From positions 35,268-99,267 of the forward strand of contig WOGZ01000098.1 in assembly GCA_009733775.1 (NCBI GenBank): 64,000 nt of DNA, read 5' to 3'. This document shows, in pieces, positions 33,885 to 44,845 of this stretch (position 1 is its first letter; each line of letters begins with the position of its first letter). The position numbers and the translations under genes are program-made. The notes under the pieces are model-generated. The model had not been told where the DNA came from. It saw only the letters and a list, made by a program, of their open reading frames with translations, and ran no database searches. Origin of the DNA: Alectoria sarmentosa (Eukaryota > Ascomycota > Lecanoromycetes > Lecanorales > Parmeliaceae).

Positions 33885-34781
33885 ATGGCTCCCACTGCCC
33901 CCCTGTCCTACCCATCGACCTACAATAATATCACCGTCTCCCCCAACACCACCATCTCCTACATCTCCGCCGGCTCTCCCACCCTCCCCACCCTCCTCCT
34001 CCTCCACGGCTTTCCCTCATCCTCAAACCAGTTCCGCAACCTGATCCCCCTCCTCTCCACCACCTACCACGTCCTCGCGCCCGATCTCCCAGCATTCGGC
34101 TTGACGACCTATCCCTCCGGCTACGCCTTCACCTTTGACAACTTAAGCCGGGCAATCAGCGCCTTTCTCACAGCGCTGAACATCATCTCCTACGCCATGT
34201 ACATATTCGACTATGGCGCCCCGGTCGGTCTGCGTCTCGCTCTCGCCAACCCTGCGAGCATCAAAGCGATAATCTCTCAAAACGGCAACGCCTACGTCGA
34301 GGGACTCGGCCATCCATTCTGGGACCCGATCGAAGCGCTCTGGGCCGATCCCTCACCCCAGAATTACGAAATCGTCCGGAACGGCGTCCTGACGCTCGAA
34401 GCCACGGTATACCAATACACCACCGGCGTCCCATCAGATGATCTGCCCCTCGTCAACCCGGCCGCATACACATACGATTACCTCAAGAACCTCCAGACCC
34501 CGGCTGATCAAGACCGCCAACTAGCTCTGTTCTATGACTACCGCACCAACGTAGCCAAGTATCCCGCATTCCAAGCCTATTTCCGCGAGTCACAGGTACC
34601 GTTGCTGGCAGTATGGGGCAGGAACGATCCAGCCTTTGTGCCAGCGGGAGCTGAGGCGTTCAAGAGGGATTTGCCGAGGGCAGAGGTGAAGTTTGTGGAT
34701 GGGGGACACTTTGCGCTGGAGACGAAGGTGGAGGAGATTGCGGAGGAGACGTTGAAGTTTCTCAAGGGAATTGGATACTGA
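33885..34781 (+). CDS. Alpha/beta hydrolase, epoxide hydrolase / haloalkane dehalogenase type
   Basis: An intronless 298-residue protein. The oxyanion loop is LLLLHGFPSSSNQFRNL (about residues 37-53). The nucleophile elbow reads IFDYGAPVG (about 107-115), with Asp as nucleophile rather than Ser, as in epoxide hydrolases and dehalogenases. The acid is in WGRNDPAFVPAG (about 245-256) and the base His in VDGGHFALE (about 272-280). The cap domain lies at about 135-215. No signal peptide is visible, so it is probably cytosolic. Substrate cannot be read from sequence; detoxification or secondary metabolism would be typical. It stands alone, not in a cluster. A possible TATA element lies at about 33801. 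Confidence 0.9.
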   Translation: MAPTAPLSYPSTYNNITVSPNTTISYISAGSPTLPTLLLLHGFPSSSNQFRNLIPLLSTTYHVLAPDLPAFGLTTYPSGYAFTFDNLSRAISAFLTALNIISYAMYIFDYGAPVGLRLALANPASIKAIISQNGNAYVEGLGHPFWDPIEALWADPSPQNYEIVRNGVLTLEATVYQYTTGVPSDDLPLVNPAAYTYDYLKNLQTPADQDRQLALFYDYRTNVAKYPAFQAYFRESQVPLLAVWGRNDPAFVPAGAEAFKRDLPRAEVKFVDGGHFALETKVEEIAEETLKFLKGIGY

Positions 34782-35450
34782 CGTGCTCGGAGAATGCTCT
34801 TTGGTTTTTCTTTTGCCAGAGAAGCGAGCATGCTCAACTTCCCTCACGAAGGCATCCTCATTTCTAGTAAGCAAGATCGGCCGCTAGCACAAGGCAAAGG
34901 GATTCTTTTTCGAGTGGAGGAACATGACACATGTCGACAGTGCGTCAGTGAGTGGATGAAGATGATTCGCTGGGAGATAGCCACAATACCTAATATACGC
35001 ATCGACCAGAAAATCAACTCAATACCTACACCACTTCGCTTTCACTCGCAAGATACTACTACTTCAACCTCTTTGTTACAAAATTGCCTGGTAAAATGTA
35101 AGTAAATTGAGCGCAAGAACTCAACAATAAACAGTCTCCCCAAGCGAGATATTAAAAAATTCCAAAGCGCCTGAGCAGAGATGCCCATTTCTCGCCTTGT
35201 AACTCCGTCACAATCTTTCCAAACCCTTCTATCCCACACTCCTCCACTATCCGAACTTTTCATCTCACATTGCAACAACAACAACAACAACAACCACTCC
35301 AATCCTCGACGTCGATTCTCCGATCCCACTTTCACCCTTCTTATCCCATACCGATACTTTAACAACTTCCCCCCAACCCTTCCCACAAAAAAAATCCCAT
35401 CGCCCGAAAGCCCCCCCCGACATTCCATCCGACTGCCATTTTCGACATCA

Positions 35451-35494
35451 CCCATACCATCCCATACCATACCATACCATACAATACCATACCA
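35451..35494. repeat. (CCATA)n pentanucleotide repeat
   Basis: About nine copies of a CCATA-type unit, slightly interrupted. Confidence 0.9.
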
Positions 35495-35764
35495 TGATCA
35501 TTCAATTCTCATCTCAAAGCAATCGCCCAGCACAATCAATCAATCAATCAATCAACAACAACAACCTTACCAAACTCAAAAAAAAGCCAAGAGCGTACTC
35601 TAAACTCGAAAAAAAGCCAAGAGCGTAAAGTACTCCAAAGACGACCATCACATCTTCAATCAAATGTTCCAGCAAGCAAAACAAAACAAAACAAAAGCGA
35701 AGCTAGCTAGTAAGTAAGTAAGTAAGTAAAACCACCGTACCGCTCGGGTACTAACTAAAGAAGA

Positions 35765-35782
35765 GGGGGGGGGGGGGGGGGG
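35765..35782. repeat. Homopolymer of 18 G
   Basis: An uninterrupted G run; length may be imprecise because such runs are hard to sequence. Confidence 0.85.
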
Positions 35783-36133
35783 CTCGAATACCTAGGTACT
35801 TCCCACCCATCGATGACCCTCGCACATGCATGCATGCATCATGATGCCAGATGCCAGATGCCAACTCCCCTCCCTATCTATCTATAGAATCGTCCGTCCT
35901 TGCGAAATAGTGCGATTCGGTCCCTTCATTCAAGCAGTGCCATTCAAGTTTCAGCGAAGTATGTAGGGGCGCAGTTTGCGACAGAGGTGAGAGGGTGGGG
36001 CGGGGGGGTAGGGGGGAAAAAGGAGGGGGAGGGAAGGGGCCGAAGTTCTCGCCATTGTTTCGGAGTTGGGCCCACTCAAATGTATGGCCAGCCCGCCAAA
36101 GCCAGCGAATTTTCAAGGTGCGATGACTATGTA

Positions 36134-36164
<31 letters not shown>

Positions 36165-36402
36165 GGTAGGAAGACAGCTAAACGTCTTGCGCCTTTTTTT
36201 GCGGCCCGAAAAGTTCGGCTCGTTAGTCCCCCCCAAAAAGGGGAGCACAACAACAACAACAGCAGCCTCTATACTCAGTATCTGCAATGCGATTGGTTGC
36301 TGCCTATTCATATCGAATATCATCCAGATGGGATTCAAATCAAAGCGCACTTTGTGTGTGTATGCCAAGAGCAAGAATGGCTTGCTTTGAGCCGCGAGAG
36401 GA

Positions 36403-36434
<32 letters not shown>

Positions 36435-37079
36435 CCAAGGCCCTTTACTCTATCAAAGCTTTCCGCTGAGGAAACGTGGGAAAACATCACATCTTGCTTG
36501 CTTGGCCGCTCAGCGCACATCAGATCGGTTTCTTATAATGACGGTAAGTTTCGTTCGGTCGTCTCATTTAATAATCTTCGCTCTCATGGCCTGCGGATGA
36601 ATCACAGCAGTTGGGGTGGGTTCAAAGACCACACTCTTGATCTAAGTAAAATGCCCCAGGAACGAGGGATTTCGGTCTGTGAGTATCTTACAGCTCAGAC
36701 GCTATCGGCTTTGAAACTCACAACCCACTAGAAATTGCAATAGAACCTCAATATCGGCTCTCAGAAACATGAACACCACTGTGGAACTTGCTCTGCTGAG
36801 CACGCTTTTTCATCCCTCTGTCAAAGTCCAAGCGAGTGAGGAACAATGGTAAGTTCATCTTGGAGCAAGTCCTTTTTATGTCAATACGCAAGTCGCCATT
36901 CCGCTCCTTTGATTCGCAGCATGTAATCAGAATCTTGAATCAGACGCGTTCTGAAGGGAGGGGCGCTGATCCGAGATATTCACAGCGCGGCAGAGATTCG
37001 CTGCAAGAATGAGAGTCAAGGCCTATTAGCGTCGTGCTGGAGCCAGTGTTCCTCACATCATCAGCAATAGGTAGAGATC

Positions 37080-38200
37080 GGGTGCCATATATAATGCCTC
37101 CCACTCCGACTTCTTCAAGTGCTTGCTCCTCCCCTAGCGCCAACACTGATCACCTCTTGGGGTCCAGGTAAGACGACGGCCAATACCATAGAGAGACTGA
37201 ATCATATCGAACCTAGATTCACGTTTTACAACAGCACTTATCTGCCAAGCCTATGGCCCCGGGAAAAGTAGCGGTTCCTGTATAATTATACCCGCAGGCT
37301 GTTACGTTGTGCCTTCGGGCTACAATGTCGTACCGCAGCTGCACTGCACTCCGACGGCGACTTCTGGTAGCAACGTGGCCTCCAGCACTCCATTGATCAT
37401 GCAGATCACTTCCAATAGCATGGCTTCTTCCAGCAGCGTACCTTTCGTCAAGCGCCATCCCTACCGTCATCTACGCCATGTACGCTGGCCGCTCCAAACA
37501 AGCAGTACAGCAGAGAGCCATGGGTTCGAGTTCTGCGTCTTCTACGCCCTCGGATACTGGTGGGACCACCACAAGCAGCGATTTCAATCTCGGCATCTCC
37601 ATCCGCATCAATGCCTCCTACCGCCACAAACACCGAGCTCGGTGACTCCAAGCTCATCAACAGCGAGCTCAAGCGCTGTCCAAAGCTCCGCCTTTCAGGA
37701 TGTAGTAAGGTGGTGTAGCGACGAGTACTGCAAGCGCGAGTAGTGCAGCACAAGCCTTCCCCCAGAACCCGACCACTGACACCCCGACTCCTTTGAAACA
37801 GGGCAGTTTCTGCTGCATAAGACGGTAAACCCTCCCCTCCCCACTGTGCCCTATTCTGTTTGCATTCTTTCGATTCAAAGGGCACATATTTTGTTTAGTA
37901 CATTCGCTAATCAGATCTGTCCAGCTGCCCACAGCGGCAAAGGGCATGGCAGATGCAGGCCGCCTCCACAGCTCTCAGCGCTGAGTTAGCAATAATTCTG
38001 AGATCTTTGAGCGAGGTTGCAGCGACTCTCACATCCGCAGAGGCTCTCGCCGATACCGCTGCTGCCTTCACTTCTGAACTCGCTGCGGCTCAAGTTGCTG
38101 CAGCTGCCGCCCAAGCGATCGAAAAAGCAGGCCCCGACAGCCCGAGCCAATTTTCCAGCAACCATCGGCCAACCAGCCATCTGTGGGACAACCGTCTCCA
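37080..38200 (+). pseudogene. Relic of a secreted Cys/Ser/Thr-rich protein gene (tentative)
   Basis: At about 37231-37440 one frame reads LICQAYGPGKSSGSC, then PAGCYVVPSGYNVVPQLHC, then Ser/Thr-rich sequence: a compact Cys pattern typical of fungal secreted proteins. After about 37440 the Ser/Thr-rich character hops between frames (SSASSTPSDTGGTTTSS in one, TPSSSTASSSAVQSS in another, VATSTASASSAAQAF in a third). An Ala-rich stretch (about 37953-38140) follows. Upstream, a short open piece ends at a GTAAGA donor near 37168, but I cannot connect it in frame. This looks like one gene degraded by several indels; a complicated intron structure is the alternative. Confidence 0.35.
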
Positions 38201-38393
38201 ACAGTCTGCACAAGTGAGAAGAAGGGAGTTTTTAGGATTGTCAAAAATGCGCGGACTATTTCCCAACTGTGGAGGACCGGGAGTTTTTATTTTCCTTCTA
38301 TGCATGAGTTTGGCTACATTCTCATAACGTAAATGGGTATAAATGCGATTCCGCTGGGAATTCGAAGCACCGAAACTGGCTATGCCATGGCTG

Positions 38394-40114
38394 TCAGATT
38401 TTGTAGAAGCAAAACGCATGATAGAAGCCTGTGCATGTGGTCAGTCCATGATCCTCGTTCGGACGGAGCTGCATACTTGCTGCCTCCATTTCCTCTTTGC
38501 TGACCAGTAAAGGTCCTGCATCTCGGCCCCTGACACCCATACGTTCGCTCAATGGTCCAAAGACCGGAGAGTCTTTCTCCTCGCTCCAGACCTCGGTGAA
38601 GGGCTTTCGGTATTGCAGTTCGAGGTTGTAGTCTTCCGCTATGCTAGTAGTCAAATCGAAGTCAGTATGAAAATTTGTCATTTCGGGAAGATAAGTTCGT
38701 ACGCTCGGAAAGCCTCCCAAGGGACTACATATTCCGGGATCTCTTCTACCGCCTCCTCCAAAAAATAGCTATACTTCCATCCGTATGGTGGTCGGAAGAT
38801 ACCATCGGTGGGTGTATCGCCAGGAAACCGGACTCGATATATGCCGTTGCCCCATTCCGCGACCTCTGGTTGCTGATCGTCCTTGGGTTCATTTGAACCT
38901 GGATCAGATCCGGCGTGGCTGTCTTTCTTATCGGCAGTTGTGTCAGAAATTTTGTCGTTCAACTCCTTCTGCTCCGGCTTGATTTTGTCGCCATTGAATG
39001 GTGAATCCGATGGTGGTACAGTGAGGACGTTGATAGCAGCTGCAATTTCCGTCTTGGAGCTCGATTCATTAGACCCCTCGACCTTCTTGGCAGCTGGTTC
39101 ACCGTCCACCTCATCAACAGCTTTGCGTTTCCAGGATGGAGCTTGTGTTTCTTGACAGGCGCTTGCTGGAACTCTAGAAGGCGTTGAGCTGGGTGCAGCG
39201 TTGCTCTTTCCGTCAACCATACCTTTGGCATTCCCATTCGAACTTCTCGCAGCAACTTTAGCTTGGCGCTTGTGAAAATCTTCCACCCCTGAGCGAATTG
39301 AATCCGAGTTTGGTGCGACCCCGAGGAATCTCCCTCCTTTTTTCAGGCTACCAGCCACATTTGCCAACATTCCATTGGCTTTCGCTTCGTTTTCAAAGGC
39401 GTAGTGCATGCAGAACATCATTGAAACGACGTCAAAGCCACCACCAGGACCCCATCTGGAGCCAGGTCCAAATCCGACCTCGCGTATGATGGGTATATCT
39501 CCGAGAGAGTAAGTAAAGGCGTCTTCCGCGAAGAATTCGGCATCGAAAGTTCGCTGTGGTCTCCCTCCGTGGTGTCCTCCTCGACCTTCTCTGCCACCTC
39601 TACCACCTCTACCACCCCTTCCCCCACCTGATCTCATTTGCAGAAACCGCTCTCTCGCTTGATCGATCGAAACTTCTGCTGGATCTACTCCGACGTAAAG
39701 CTCGACTTGTTGCGGTGCTTGTTGCCATTTCCCAAGATCACCACCTTTCCCGCAACCAATATCCAATACCCGTAGTGGCAAAGGCTCCCTCCCAGGTTCG
39801 CTAGGCGAGAATTTGTGAATGATCGTACTTTTGATCCAGTTATTGAAGCTTCGTAGTCCCTTGATTCGGCTGTCTGTCTTGCGCCATTCCCTCCCACGCT
39901 GGGGTACGGCATTGTAATGCTGCCTCACGACTTCTTCGACACCTCTGGTAGCAGCCGCGTGCCTGTCCTCTTCTGCTCGTTGCTGCTGTCTATGTAGAAC
40001 GGCTTCTGAGTCTGCTTTTGAAATACGAGCAGCGCCACCAGGGCGCTTACGAGGGCGTGAAGTTTCTGGGGGATGTTCTTCTTCTCGAGGACGTTTCGTG
40101 CCTTGTGAAGACAT
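38394..40114 (-). CDS. ABD1: mRNA cap guanine-N7 methyltransferase
   Basis: Transfers methyl from S-adenosylmethionine to N7 of the cap guanine in the nucleus. Exons 40114-38703, 38643-38477 and 38428-38394 join to 537 residues. The start at 40114 gives MSSQGTKRPREEEHPPETSR, a basic disordered head. VRQHYNAVPQRGREWRKTDS leads into the SAM-binding motif VLDIGCGKGGDLGKW (about residues 115-130). FDVVSMMFCMHYAFENE and KKGGRFLGVAPNSD are family-specific. The C-terminus is typical (VVPWEAFRA, EDYNLELQYRKPF, GPLSERMGVRG, FYHAFCFYK). Two insertions are notable: a Gly/Arg-rich RGG tract near residues 165-188, and a disordered 110-residue acidic/Ser-rich segment near 285-400. Divergent from RPN7. Confidence 0.95.
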
Positions 40115-40523
40115 GTCTAGCACTAACGGATTATAGTGTAAGAAGGTTTGAAATAGCAAAGGCGGAGAGTGCCGGGTACTGTGAGGACCGAGGAGTTCTG
40201 TAGCGCCAGTTGAGACTTCTTCAAGACCATGGATTATTGACCAAGCGGGTGTGGTTCACAATTGAGGTTTCTCTCTCGGGTTGCTTACACTTAGAGTGAG
40301 AGGATTCAATGTGAGAGCTTGAAGTCCGTCCGCATTGGTGAATGCGCGCCAAAAAGGCAGCTGCTTCCGCGCGTCTAAGCTCCAGCAGTTTGATCACCAG
40401 CATCGACAACACCATTATATTCGGATATCTTCTTCTTACCCTCATCTATCGAAACGCTTCAAGTTCTCTAGTAGAGCTCAGGTTTTATCCCCACATCTAC
40501 TTAGTCCCTCACGAGCAGCCGCC
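40115..40523. promoter_or_regulatory. Shared divergent promoter region, ABD1 / RPN7
   Basis: A 409-base gap between two start codons facing away from each other, so both promoters lie here. No TATA box in a clear position. Confidence 0.6.
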
Positions 40524-42155
40524 ATGGGTTCTGACCCTCAATACGCCAAATACCCCGACCTCTCCCTTGCCCAAGACATCTTCACCCTCACCAACCCCTC
40601 CTCCACGCAGTCCTCACGGCAGACCTCCCTCCAGAAGCTTCAAAATGCCATCTCCGAGCACAAAATGGCGCCTCTATATCGATATCTCGCTCATCCAGCG
40701 GAGGGTATTCTGAACGCCTCGGGCGAAGGCACTGCACGAAAGACCTCTGTACCTGGTTCGCGAAAAACAAATGGAGCCGCGGGTATGGTAGCACGGCGAA
40801 GAAATAGTGGGACATTCGACTTTCCTTGGGACGATGCGCTATATGAGAAGCTGAAGGCCGAGAACGAGAAGGAGCTGGAAACTTTCCAGAAAGAGGAGGA
40901 AGATGCCGAGGAAAACGCTGGTGAAACGGAGGTGCAAGCGGCGAAAGGAAAGAGAGCAGAGTTCTGGGCTAGAGTCGGCGATAAGGTGAGTTTTCGAGGT
41001 GCTCGACTGCTTACAACCCAGCGGCTGACAATGCTTTGGCTATAAGGAAAAAGCCCTCGCCTCTTATGAAGCGGTTTTCGAAAAGACCGGAATCCTCGGT
41101 ACAAAGATTGACCTCGTCCTCGCTATGATCCGCATCGGCATATTCTTCGGCGACAGACTGGGCGTGAAGAAAAACGTCGACAGAGCCAAAACCCTTGTGG
41201 AAAGCGGCGGAGACTGGGATCGTCGAAACCGCTTGAAGGCATACCAAGGACTACACCTACTCACCACACGCTCCTACAACCTCGCCGCTCCTCTCTTACT
41301 CGACTCTCTGTCAACCTTCACAAGCTATGAACTCTGCTCCTACTCATCCCTGGTCGTCTACTCCGTCCTCGCAGGTTCGGTATCGCTGAAGCGCGTGGAC
41401 TTCAAGACCAAAGTCGTCGATGCGCCCGAAATCCGCGCAATTCTCGGTGATGGCGAAGATAAGCTTTCCGCGCTCTCAGGCATAGCAGGAGGAGGGTCCG
41501 GCGCGGGCGACGAAGAAATGAAAGATGCACCGTCCGCTACACCAAAGCCAGCCTCCACCGCCGTCAACCTAACAGCGCTAGGCTCGTCAACAGCCCCACA
41601 AGAAGCCGAAGCGCCGGTCGATTTCACATCATTGGCAGGGCTGAAGCGAAGTCTGTACGACGGCAACTACCAGTCCTTCTTCCTCTCCCTCGCAGCCGTC
41701 GAAGAGAACTTCCTCAGCCAAGACCGCTACCTGTACGAACACAAGGGATGGTTCGTGCGCGAGATGCGGCTGCGAGGGTACCAGCAGCTGTTGCAGAGCT
41801 ACAGAGTCGTAGGCCTCGGCAGCATGGCGCACGACTTCGGCGTCTCCGTTGATTTCCTCGATCGGTTCGTCATCTCTTTCCCCACCCATCTTCTCACGTC
41901 CCCCTTGTCTTTCGCTCTGCTCGTAAGCAGCATGTAGCTGACTGACTTTTCTCGCTTCACAGGGATTTGGCCAAATTCATCGCCGCAGACCGCATACCCT
42001 GCACCATCGACCGCGTCAACAAGATCATAGAAACGAACCGGCCCGATGACAAGAACAAGCAGTACGCCGACGTGGTCAAGCAGGGTGACGGGTTGATTAC
42101 GAAGTTGCAGAAATACGGGCAGGCGGTGAGATTGAGGGGAAGTGAGAGGGGATGA
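40524..42155 (+). CDS. RPN7: 26S proteasome regulatory subunit Rpn7 (PSMD6)
   Basis: A PCI-domain lid subunit of the 19S regulatory particle. Exons 40524-40985, 41047-41864 and 41963-42155 join to 490 residues. MGSDPQYAKYPDLSLAQDIF opens the protein. The helical repeat part has FWARVGDK-EKALASYEAVFEKT across intron 1, then DLVLAMIRIGIFFGD and VKKNVDRAKTLVESGGDWDR. The PCI domain includes FLSLAAVEENFLSQDRYLY, the ends of intron 3 join as DFLDR-DLAKFIAADRIPC, and CTIDRVNKIIETNRPD is the winged-helix end. Two low-complexity inserts (about residues 72-95 and 305-345) are longer than in yeast. The start at 40524 (GCCGCCATGG) is a strong context. Convergent with ALT1. Confidence 0.95.
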
Positions 42156-42384
42156 GCTGTGCAATGGAAGCCAAGATGGAGCTGTGGGGGAGGTGGATGG
42201 GACTATTGTTGTATTTGTAGCATAGAATGCGCTCCGGTGGGCTCGTTCGATCCAGTCATCCAATCGAATATCGAAGCGATACCACTGCGAACACAGATTC
42301 CAAATTGAGTGGCGATTGTTCAATTTTATTACTCGAAATTTGGAGTAGTACTGTCCATGTATCTACATCAACATCTCACCCCCT

Positions 42385-42411
42385 ATCCAATCCAATCCAA
42401 TCCAATCCAAT
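42385..42411. repeat. (CCAAT)n short microsatellite
   Basis: About five copies in the 280-base gap between the convergent RPN7 and ALT1 genes, in the likely 3' UTR of ALT1. Confidence 0.9.
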
Positions 42412-42435
42412 CTCTTCTCCAAAGAAACATCCATC

Positions 42436-44008
42436 TCACTCCTCCCTAAACTCATCCATAAACCCCCTATGAAACTCCCTAACCCTGCCCACCCACTCCG
42501 TGCCCGGTGCCAAAAACGTAGTCCGGAAATGGAGCGTCCCCTCCTTCTGTCCGAAGCCGGAGCCCGGCACGACGCAGACACCGGTGGCGTCGAGGAGGCG
42601 GAAGCAGTAGAATTCGTCGGGGGCGCGCTTTTCTTTCTTCGCCTGGTCGATGGCGCGGGGGGAAAGGGTGATGGTTGGGTAGAGGTACATTGATCCCTGA
42701 TGCAAGCGGGTGGTGTCAGCAACTGTCAAGAGCAGGCATGGATACGTAGGAAGAGAAGAGGGGCGATGATGAGAGAACCCGTACCTGCGGTTCCTGACAA
42801 ATGACGCCCTCCATCTCCTTGAATGCCTCGAACAGCGCCGTCGCGCGCTTTTGTAGTCCTTGTGCTATGCTGTCGTATTCTTTCTTATACAGAGGATAGC
42901 TCGGATCCCCTTCCTTGGGTGGATTCACCTGCATTTCCACAAGGCACTGTCCCACAACTGGCGCACAGAGCATGATAGACACAAACTTGTAGATCTGCGC
43001 CTGGACCTCCTTGTCGAAACCAATGAGCTCGAAATAGCCACCCCGGTGGCCGCATTCGCCTACCATGCCTTTCGATATGCTGTTCAACGAGGCAAGTTCG
43101 ACGTTATCGAACTTCTTTGGTTGTTCCTTTTGTAGGTCACGGAGGCCTTTTTTGAAAGAAGTGAATTTGCCGATGAATATGTTGGTTTGGTATACCTCAT
43201 CCGCCAACACCACTAGCTTCTCTTCTGCCGCAAATTCGATGACACTGCGGACGTCTTCAGAAGAGAGACTAGCGCCAGTGGGATTGCCAGGGTTTATAAC
43301 GACGATTGCACGCACATCTGTGCCTTCTTTCTTCGCCTTTTGGTATGCATTTTTGATAGCAGAGAGGTCTGTACCCCAAGCTTTGCTTTCGTCAAGGTAA
43401 TAAGGCACGCAGCGGGCGTTTAGTACGGCGAGCGTGGCGGTGTAGAGGGGGTATTGTGGTATGGGTACTAAGATCCCGGTTTCTGGTTTGGCGCAGATGA
43501 CATTCATGAGGGTGTTCACGCCCGACGAGGCACCAGCGCTTAGAAAGATGCTGCCTGGGTCCGAAGGGTATCCATCTCTTCGTTCGATGTACGTGGCGAC
43601 ACTATTGCGAACGCCCGGCACGCCCTGACTCTGACTGTATGCACCGACGCTGTTGACTTCACTAAGAAGCCAGCGCGCGCGGTCAATGACATCTTGCTTG
43701 TAGCCCAGGCTTTTTATCAAGACCTCCTCGTTCTCTAGCAGGGGTGGGTATTCGAGTATGCTGAGCACTTGGCGGAAGAAGGTGATTGGCTTTTGGTCGA
43801 GTTGTTGCGGATTGCCGATGTTGGCGGAGATGACTTTGTCGAAGGGGAGGGATTCGTCGGGTGGGGTTGGCGGGTGCCCTTTCTTTAACTTGGCTCTGTA
43901 TGATTCTGCTCGAGTGGCGAGTTCGCCACGGACGGCGTATTGAGCTTCTCGGACATGAGGATTGATGTTGTTGATGTTGAGACTGCGGAGCGGGGTGGAG
44001 GAGGACAT
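42436..44008 (-). CDS. ALT1: Alanine aminotransferase (alanine transaminase)
   Basis: A PLP-dependent fold-type I aminotransferase converting alanine and 2-oxoglutarate to pyruvate and glutamate. Exon 1 is 44008-42785 and exon 2 is 42696-42436, in frame, 494 residues. The first ATG is at 44008 (MSSSTPLRSLNINNINPHVR); no in-frame ATG precedes it nearby, so a mitochondrial presequence is not obvious. Family motifs: GELATRAESYRAKLKKG, SANIGNPQQLDQKPITFFRQ, GAYSQSQGVPGVR, VVINPGNPTGASLS, VLADEVYQTNIF, and the PLP lysine in NSISKGMVGECGHRGGYFE (Lys about 300). The end (PGSGFGQKEGTLHFRTTFL) is typical. Intron donor CAG-GTACGG is preceded by a well conserved block. Confidence 0.95.
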
Positions 44009-44845
44009 GGTGCGGTGAGAGGGTTTGTGCACTGTTGGGGAGGATTTGAGAGGGACTGTTGATTCCAGTTGTTAGCAAGGACTTCAGCGTAGGTATAGTA
44101 AAAGCAAATATGCATTTCTTTTTCACAGTCGCACGCCCCTTGAATAGGCGGGCGCCGGTATCGGAGGAATCAAAATGAGAGAGTTAATTAACCTAGAGTG
44201 GGAATGTCTCGAGCCGCGGAGATAGTTCTCAACAGTGCGGAGCAATTGTGTTGGAGCCTGCGTGAGAGAGTATCTGATCTGATGAGGATGGATGACGACG
44301 ATATCGATATTGCAGACATTGTCTTGATTCGTGGGTGGAATTAAATAGCGGGAGAACTCGTTAGCTAGGGCAGATTGCTTTTTAGATCTCAAACTTGGAC
44401 AATAATGCCTTGACCGTGATCAATGAGGTCTCGGGAGCGTGGCTACTGGTAAGATGAGTGTGTTTGCACAAGACAGTCATCACTACTCTGTACTTATCTT
44501 CAGGTGGGGTAGGGTCCACTTTAGTTCAAGGAAGTCATGCCAATGACACGTATAGAATCTTCCGAGGTCAATCAGAGCAACATACAGGATTAGAGACACT
44601 TCTCACGGGTGTCTCCGGTCAGGATCAAGAGTGTCACTACAAGCGAAGTAAAAAGAGTGTCTCAGAGGATCCAATGAATGATCTGATACAATTGGTGGAT
44701 GGTGTAGGTAAATACATCAAAATCATGCATGATCGAGATACCTCTCCTCATCTCATCCCGAGGTATAACAAAATCAAGACAATTGGACCGGCTTCAATGA
44801 CAATATGCTCGTGAGAAATGTATTCGCTCAAATATCAACAGATAT
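44009..44845. other. Intergenic, no gene seen
   Basis: Contains the ALT1 upstream region (left) and the 3' flank of the sugar transporter (right). An open frame at 44458-44814 (plus) has no recognisable domain and I do not call it. Confidence 0.45.

Larger units (their letters stand above)
34782..37070. other. Gene-poor, repeat-rich region
   Basis: No supported gene. It holds (CAA)n near 35274-35292, (CCATA)n at about 35451-35494, (AGTA)n near 35711-35728, an 18-base G run at 35765-35782, a G-rich patch at 35990-36050, (GA)n at 36143-36166 and (CT)n at about 36412-36428. Apparent open frames here come from these repeats. Confidence 0.55.
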
